A DNA stretch of 64,000 nt from Thelephora terrestris (taxonomy: Eukaryota > Basidiomycota > Agaricomycetes > Thelephorales > Thelephoraceae): positions 1,550,001 to 1,614,000 of the forward strand of contig WIUZ02000002.1 in NCBI GenBank assembly GCA_015956445.1. The letters are read 5' to 3'. Under the pieces are notes generated by a model. It searched no databases and had not been told where the DNA came from. It saw only the letters and a program-made list of their open reading frames with translations. Shown here in pieces: positions 58,196-64,000 of the stretch (positions within the stretch are counted from its first letter, which is position 1; each line of letters starts with the position of its first letter). Made by a program: the position numbers and the translations under genes.

Positions 58196-58742
58196 TAATC
58201 TATCCCTATACCCTGCGCGTTTGCCTCTCCTTCCGACTCGGGGTGACGGGTCCAAACGAACGAATGTGGTACGATTCAATTTTGATTCTGTGCATTAGTA
58301 GTGTTCAATAATACAATTACGGCCATTGGCGCTCCGGCCAAGGAGAACGTTACACACGAGGGACCGGCTTAAATAACCGCCAGCTTGAAGTAATCAGGAT
58401 CTATGGATTCCAGATAAGTTACCATCACGCTTTGTACAGTTGGACACGGGAATCATTCTGTGAACACGTGTTGATCTGTGGGCTACATTAAGTCGATTAA
58501 AAACCTTTAAAAACCCGTTCGTTCCGGCCGCGGCCTGGTAAATGATGCTGTGCTACGGCAGAGCGGCCGGTGATATATATATGCGCACAATCGAGCAGGA
58601 TCCGAGGACCATTTTGATATGTAGAGCGAATTCTGGGTTTCATACTACCAGCACAGCGATGATAGAAGCCGGCAACACACCTTACTTTGTGAAACCTGAG
58701 AAGATTACCCTACTCATGGACCAATAAGAATCGAAGTTGCTG
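58196..58742. other. No recognised gene
   Basis: Intergenic. Nothing evident. Confidence 0.45.
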
Positions 58743-60192
58743 CCCTCAGGACGCATTCACCTGGCTGGCAAGATATGAACCAGGCGAGGGAAGTCATGGG
58801 TTCATTGAGTACGTAGCGGCCTGCCCGAGGTCGAGTTGTAGAATGGAGCAGTGGAAACGAACTGGGTCCTGTGGGATGCGTCGGGGGTGGTGGTCTCAAG
58901 GTAATGAGATCCCATATCCCAAGTGGTACGGATGTTCGCTACGAATCGTCGAGGTCGCCCGCTTCACCGTCACGGAACTTGCTTACCCCGTGGATCGTTT
59001 GGGCACAACCTTAGCGACCACAGGGACTCTGTGCATTCCTGTCAACGGAACGGTACGCGCTTCACACCTACGACTTCGCCGTAAGAAGGGTTAAGACCAC
59101 CAAAAAGAATGGTTATATCCTTTGCAAGGTCCGCCTTCGTGAAAAGGTGAGCGTCGGCCTCGTGGTAGGGATACGGAGAAGTAGATATTGTCCCCCGGAC
59201 CAAATTATCTTCCGTTGCGGGTGATCTACGTAGCAATATAAGCGTTCCGCAGGTGCACGCCTCCATAGGGCAAAGGGCTGATTCCGGCTTTGGTTCGATA
59301 CTAAGTAGGCTGGCAGCCTGTAGCTGACTGGCTGTTGATGTGAGTGGCGTTGACGAAAGGATAAGCGATGGCTTGCAGGAGTAACTATCGGCCTCTTTCA
59401 ACGAGGGCTTTGGCATATTTGTCACCGACAGCGCGATTGGCGCGAAGTCTTAGTTTCGCTTCGAGGGGCCCCGGAGACGGCGGTTTATGGGAAACGCATC
59501 ACCCTAGCCGATTCAAACGCACGGAAGCCCATCGTTCTTAAGTTTGGTGGCTCAAACAAAATGACCGCAGAGATCATTCAAACGGGGATATGTGGATCGC
59601 GCAAAATCACTTGTAATTTACAAGAATATTCGAATCAATACAGTCAAGATCGAGAGAGGAATTCAGAGGGGGTTGTACAAAACTTCGTTTGGTGGGATAC
59701 AAGTGTTCGTTCCCCTAACGTTTGGCGGGGTTCAATCAATAGCGATGCGTTGGGGCTCTTGGCCGGCGGTGGCCTTGGGGTATGTGACCGTCAAGACTCC
59801 GTTTTCCATCGAGGCCTTGATATCCTGAGGCTATGCGATCCCCATCAGCTCACAGCCCTCGTTGGAAGTGTGAATACAAGCCACCGCACTTACCTTGGTA
59901 CCCTCAGGGAGACCAACGCTCCTGGAGAACCTCCCGGTCCTCCTCTCACGAACAGCGTACCCATGCTCGGTTTTCTCGGTGGACTCGGAGACCTCCCCGG
60001 AGATGATGAGGTTCCCAGCATGCATGTCGATGTTGACCTTATCCTTGGTCAGCCCGGGAAGCTCGAACGTGGCCGTCACGAGGTTTTTTTCCGCGTCCTC
60101 GTGTAGGTCCATCCTGCAGCGGTTTTTTATCAGTACCTGAAGACAAAGTGTGGTGGTTGGGTGTCGGATGATTTCTTACCTTGGCTTCAACA
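58743..60192. repeat. Segmental duplication, copy 2
   Basis: Direct-orientation duplicate of 52828-54358, about 5.9 kb downstream (start to start). It carries the intact HSP20 gene at its right edge and extends beyond the duplicated part only there, so copy 2 is likely the source and copy 1 the truncated product. Confidence 0.88.
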
Positions 60193-60313
60193 AACGGGGG
60201 ACCTGTTGTTCCTCGTAGGACACAGGGGGACCACTGCGACCGCCGCGGGAGCGGAGCGTGTCGTCGATGAACTGGTCCAGGTCAAAGAAGGGGTAGATGC
60301 GGCTGATAGACAT
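59732..60313 (-). CDS. Small heat-shock protein HSP20 family, 148 aa
   Basis: Three exons, 60313-60180, 60113-59894 and 59824-59732, with GT-AG introns of 66 and 69 nt; the phases agree and give 148 residues. N-terminus MSISRIYPFFDLDQFIDDTL is the variable arm with the usual F-D-x-F pattern. The alpha-crystallin domain (about 46-140) has VTATFELPGLTKDKVNID, EHGYAVRERRTGRFSRSVGL and the terminal strand MENGVLTVTYPK. A C-terminal RIAID tail replaces the usual I-x-I anchor (I-A-I is present). It is an ATP-independent holdase chaperone of the cytosol. It shares its body with the pseudogene at 53907-54358. Confidence 0.88.
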
Positions 60314-61092
60314 TGCGAGTGGAAGAGAGCAGCGGGTTAGAGAGATGAGAAGAGTGTGTGTTGAGTTGTGAGTTGTTGGGGAGAAGCAGGTGGATGCAGC
60401 AGGAGCGGTTATATACCTCAGGGGCCAGATGTGTGGGATGCAAAATTAGTGGCTCCAGAGCACTATGGAATTTTCTTGGAATTCTCCAGAACTCGACGTG
60501 CCCCACAAAATCCGCACAGATTGGGTGGGATTCAGCTCTTCCTTGGGATATGCGTGACACAAGCGCTCACAATCACCACCATGATAGAACGTTCCAGGGC
60601 CCCCTGGTCAAGTCTGGAGGCCGTCCCACTTTTTCGAGGCTTTGGAGTCTGTTAGAAATCCACAGAAGCCAGGATAGGTTCGTTCCAAACCCACTGCCCT
60701 CGGGGAGCTTCGGCCTGTAGCCGATCCGATCGAAGATCGGATACCTCCCGCGAGGGAGGGGTTTGAAGCAAAGTGCAACTTTTTGCAGGAGTCCAGTCGT
60801 GGGAAAGTTTTATTGTGATCAGTTGTTATCCTCGCTCTTATCCCTATTGTTTTATCCACTACACTACGTTCTTATGTGACTAATCGCTCCCGCGTGACCC
60901 CCGTGTGACACCACGACCCTCAACAAATTATCCGAACAGAGAACCCTCCATCGAATGCAACTCCTCCTCCCCACATCCCGGAACTCACACACGCATCTCC
61001 CCCTCCCCGATCTCGCCAACACAGTGTTGGCATCTCTCATCACACACGCATGGCTTTCATCGCCCAATGACCTTCTTCGTCACAACCCACTG
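60314..61092. other. HSP20 promoter side and intergenic
   Basis: The first 150 bp upstream of the HSP20 start hold an AATTTTCTTGGAATTCTCCAG stretch (about 60467-60487) with alternating TTC/GAA units, compatible with a heat-shock element. The rest shows no recognised gene. Confidence 0.45.
60469..60491. promoter_or_regulatory. Candidate heat-shock element
   Basis: TTTTCTTGGAATTCTCCAGA contains alternating TTC and GAA-like pentamers about 160 bp upstream of the HSP20 start. Assigned by position and motif only. Confidence 0.4.
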
Positions 61093-61923
61093 TCATGACC
61101 CCATCGGCCGGACATACTGCGCGAGGTTCGGTCGTTCGGTGCCAACGTCAATCCCCCAGAAAGGACGAGACGTCCCAAAACTGAGTGTATTGTAGACCGT
61201 CTTGAAGATGGGGTCCGTGAATGTTGCAGAGAGCGCCCACCAAGGTACGTTGTTCCCGAGGATGACTCGAAGCGTCTTCAGCTCGCCATAATCCTTGCAG
61301 AACTTGTCGGCCCACTCTCGGATGACGTGGGCTTCATCGACGAGCACACCAAGAATCCGCTTCCGGGCCTCCTCATCAGCGTATAACTTCTTCATGCGTG
61401 GATTGCGAAGGAGATATTCAGGAGAGGCGAATATGAGGTGTGTTCCGTTATCGGGGTGCAGGGCCTTAGAAACGTCCTCTCGTGAGGTATTCTCGTTGAA
61501 CGTGATGGCCTTGATACCGGCCTTCGTCATTCTCGTGACCTGCACCATTTGTTAATAGAACATCCCAGCATACACACAGAAAAGAGGGTGCACCTGGTCG
61601 CTTTCTAACGCTTTCAAGGGCGACACAATAACATAGTAACCCTTCGTTCTTGACAACTTCACTGCCAAACCAAGAAGAGCAAAAACCATGGTTTTCCCTT
61701 TTCCAGTCCCAGCACTGACGACTCCATCGTTGCCTTCGAGGATTTTTACCGCAGCTTCGAGTTGCCAGTCATGAGGTTTGTAGCCAAAAGATTGCTTGAC
61801 TTCTTCCTTTAGCCTCTCCTCCTCCACTCTTGCCTTAAAGCGGGGCCAATCCTCGCCCGTGGGTATAGGTTGAGAGTCGAGTGTCGGAGTATGATTGTGG
61901 GGGTGTGGGATGGGCGTTTGCAT
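61093..61923 (-). pseudogene. RecQ-like DEAH helicase, N-terminal half only
   Basis: Exons 61923-61594 and 61539-61093 with a 54-nt intron. Motif order: WQLEAAVKILEGNDGVVSAG then TGKGKTM (Walker A), VSPLKALESDQ (motif Ia), LIFASPEYLL (Ib), VDEAHVI (DEAH box, motif II), LSATF (motif III). The protein ends soon after at RPNLAQYVRPMGS, so the second RecA-like domain with motifs IV-VI, the zinc-binding and the winged-helix parts are missing. An upstream in-frame ATG at 62040 would add about 40 residues. Such truncated RecQ-type genes are common as multicopy remnants in basidiomycetes. It is unlikely to unwind DNA alone. Confidence 0.75.
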
Positions 61924-62577
61924 GCTCAAATTGGTAGTGTGGTAAGTGCGAGGTCGAGAAGACAACCCGCTACACGAAGCGTGACATCGCATTACATTTT
62001 TCATTAAATTTGCCTTGTAGTAGAATGAATGGTGTAACAAAAAATTGTAGTTCGATTACAAAATTTACTTACTCGACCCGGGTCATACAAAAAACGTCAC
62101 TTTGCCCCAAGCCCTGTGATGATTTCGCCGTTTACCCCCTTTTATTTCATTCTTTCAACGCCTCATCACCACTATGTTAGTCGGTGCCCTGCCCTAAACA
62201 TGGCGGTAAACTGTTTATTATGCCACATGCACTATGATTAACGATTCAAAGTCCAATACGTGGAACGTGCTACTAGTCAAGATACCCCAGAAGACCCGAG
62301 GTATAATACGTGAACATGTACCGGCGAATCTTCATACGAAGATTCCCCCTACCTGGCCCTCCGTTGCCCCTGGACGACTAGTAGATATTCAGGCTACCGA
62401 CAACAAGGGATGTATTAATAAGTGTCGCGCGTTGACCTCTCGCAGAAGTCAACCGGCTTATTAATCTGACCCTTGGATTGGACTTACGACAAACATTATG
62501 CTCTACGACTCATGGATCATACGCAATAAGACAAGAGATTAATTCCTTGGAAGTTCAAATAAGTACAAAAGAGTTAT
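61924..62577. other. Intergenic, AT-richer
   Basis: No gene recognised between the helicase remnant and the terminal gene; it holds the promoter of the first and the 3' region of the second. Confidence 0.45.
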
Positions 62578-63840
62578 TTAATCAATATCTCTGCGAATCC
62601 TTTGTACTACTTCCAAGGCCGACCTCACCAACTCCTCATTCAACCAGTTCTGCTCCCTGATCTCGTTTGGGTCTACGTCTGACAAGTCATCGTAATCTGG
62701 AAGCTCCGTGTCAGAGTTCGGCTCGCTATCGGGAACGAACTCGGCGTACGGGTCATACTCCAGAGCAGGCCATTGACGGCGACTACCCCAAGGAGTAGAC
62801 ACGAACTCAGGACGAGGAGTGTCCCTACGGACAACTCCCACGTTCTGATAGAACTCGTCGCTCCCAATCTCAATGACCTCATCGTCAACCGGAACCAACC
62901 TGTTCTCATGACGGACCAATAGACGAGCAGGCGGCGACTCGGCCCGATTAGGAATAATCGGCGACCCGGCCCGATGCGGAACCTCCAATTCTTCCTCTTC
63001 AACTCGGACCTCCGGCTCGTTACACCTCCTCTGGAGATCCCGGACTTCTCCGGTCAACTCGGAGACACGACGAGTAAGGCGAACCTAAAAGAGTAGGGTT
63101 AGAAGATATTAAAAACCTTCAACCCCTACCCCTTACCTTATCGTCCTCCAATTCTCCGGTTTTAGTAACCAGAGCTCGGACCAAGTCCTTTAGAGTGGAC
63201 AACTCTCCCTAAAAAGAAAGTTTGAGTTAGAAAGGTCAATTACCCCGGACCCAAACTTTCTTACCTTCAACAAATCGATGTCGGCGCCCTGCCGAACAAT
63301 GCTATCTTCCTGTCCATGAATAACCCCCTGCATATCTTCCTTCCAGTTCTCCAACGCTTCGATCTCCTCACGACGACCATCAATACGCTCGTTGACATGA
63401 GCAACTTCATCCATCAACATGGACCCAACGTTCCCCGTATGAAGAACGCTGGCCTCCAACACGGAGTTGAAGGTCTCGTTAGCCTCAGTCACGAACTCAA
63501 CACCCCTATTAAGGAGTTCGTTCGCATACGGGTTAGTCTCGATGCGCGCCAACTTGCGCCGAGACACCCTACGAGCGGCTTGGAGAAAGTCCCTGAAACC
63601 TAAAAGGAGTTAGTTCGCTTTCCTAAATCGAAATGCGCAACCAGACCCCCCACCTAGATCAGAGAACCCTTCATTAGGGTCGGCGGTGGCGGTCCGGTCC
63701 ATGATTGCTCCCAAAGTAGGATAAGGACGGGAAGGATCACGGCGGGCATGGGAGAAGCGGTCGATATTGTAGTTGTTCTCCTGAACAGGAGAGTAAGAGG
63801 AAGAGCGGCGAGTGGGATTGCGAGTAGAGGCACGAGGCAT
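62578..63840 (-). CDS. Hypothetical coiled-coil protein, 366 aa
   Basis: Four exons, 63840-63654, 63599-63265, 63208-63137 and 63084-62578, with 52-56-nt introns ending TTTTAG or TTAC-type sites; the phases agree and give 366 residues without a break. The N-terminus is Arg/Ser-rich (MPRASTRNPTRRSSSYSPV). The middle is helical and charged (VNERIDGRREEIEALENWKE, then STLKDLVRALVTKTGELEDD, SELTGEVRDLQRR), typical of a long coiled coil. The C-terminus is acidic and disordered with a final helix (EELVRSALEVVQRIRRDID). It has no catalytic motif and the family is not recognised. The layout resembles a structural Gag-like protein in general terms only; the intact introns argue for a host gene. Confidence 0.75.
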
Positions 63841-64000
63841 ATTGGCTGTGTGTAACAAAGGTGGTTTGTTGGAAGACCAGTCATCCAACCCCCTTTGGTT
63901 ATATACCAAACGCCACGCCCCTTTCACGACTCGGGAGTTGAGTCATCCTTTCTATTGTTTACTGCGCATGACCCACATGACATCATATGCCCCTATTCTT

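Noticed and set aside
1-64000. tRNA or rRNA genes
   Set aside because: No cloverleaf with A/B boxes and no rRNA core sequence was recognised by eye; a tRNA scan would be decisive.

Overview
The window comes from a filamentous basidiomycete (Agaricomycetes-like). The signs are short GT-AG introns (mostly 48-61 nt, often with a CTAAC/CTRAY branch site), a Plavaka-type transposase, a NACHT-WD40 NLR carrying the KESADAFPPLKS motif I know from Agaricomycete NLRs, a fungal RING protein, Yor1-like ABC transporter pieces, and TTAGGG/TTAGGT-type repeats. It is a repeat-rich accessory region: host genes sit as islands between transposons, foldback (palindromic) elements and nested LTRs.

Layout. 1-7 kb: a MITE (1.2-1.6), then minus-strand remains: a WD40 fragment, a multi-exon unknown gene and the 3' end of a Plavaka transposase. 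7.4-9.4 kb: a divergent pair of intact two-exon genes of unknown function. 10.8-13.3 kb: a 2.5-kb near-perfect palindrome (Pal1) with an 8-bp target duplication. 13.8-19.1 kb: a host-like gene split by a second palindrome (Pal2, 3.3 kb) filled with telomere-like CCTAA arrays. 19.7-23.6 kb: a nearly intact six-exon Plavaka transposase gene with one internal stop, followed on the same strand by a membrane-anchored WD40 gene. 25-33 kb: poorly coding DNA, a CACTG-ended MITE with a 3-bp duplication, a repeat-containing Pro/Ser-rich ORF and a gene with one in-frame stop. 33.2-34.4 kb: a second CACTG MITE nested in another inverted-repeat element. 34.7-38.7 kb: a RING-finger gene whose 3' end runs into a third palindrome (Pal3). 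38.7-45.9 kb: nested and inverted LTRs. 46.9-51.4 kb: an apparently intact NLR gene (six exons, 1,373 aa), CpG-poor in its last two exons and CpG-rich upstream. 52.8-60.3 kb: a direct 1.5-kb duplication carrying an HSP20 gene (one intact, one dead copy), enclosing a glycosyltransferase/ABC-transporter chimera and an MGMT-type DNA-repair gene. 61-63.8 kb: a truncated RecQ-like helicase and an intact four-exon coiled-coil gene.

The most unusual content is the family of giant hairpin-forming elements Pal1-Pal3. They have different ends but share subterminal modules (repeated TCATGTGAC motifs), and Pal2 and Pal3 carry telomere-like arrays and related central spacers of about 100 bp. Removing Pal2 plus one copy of its target duplication restores the reading frame of the split gene, which supports insertion as a discrete mobile unit. 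No transposase that could move these elements is recognised inside them.

Functions are assigned from sequence reading and remembered family features only; no database search was run.
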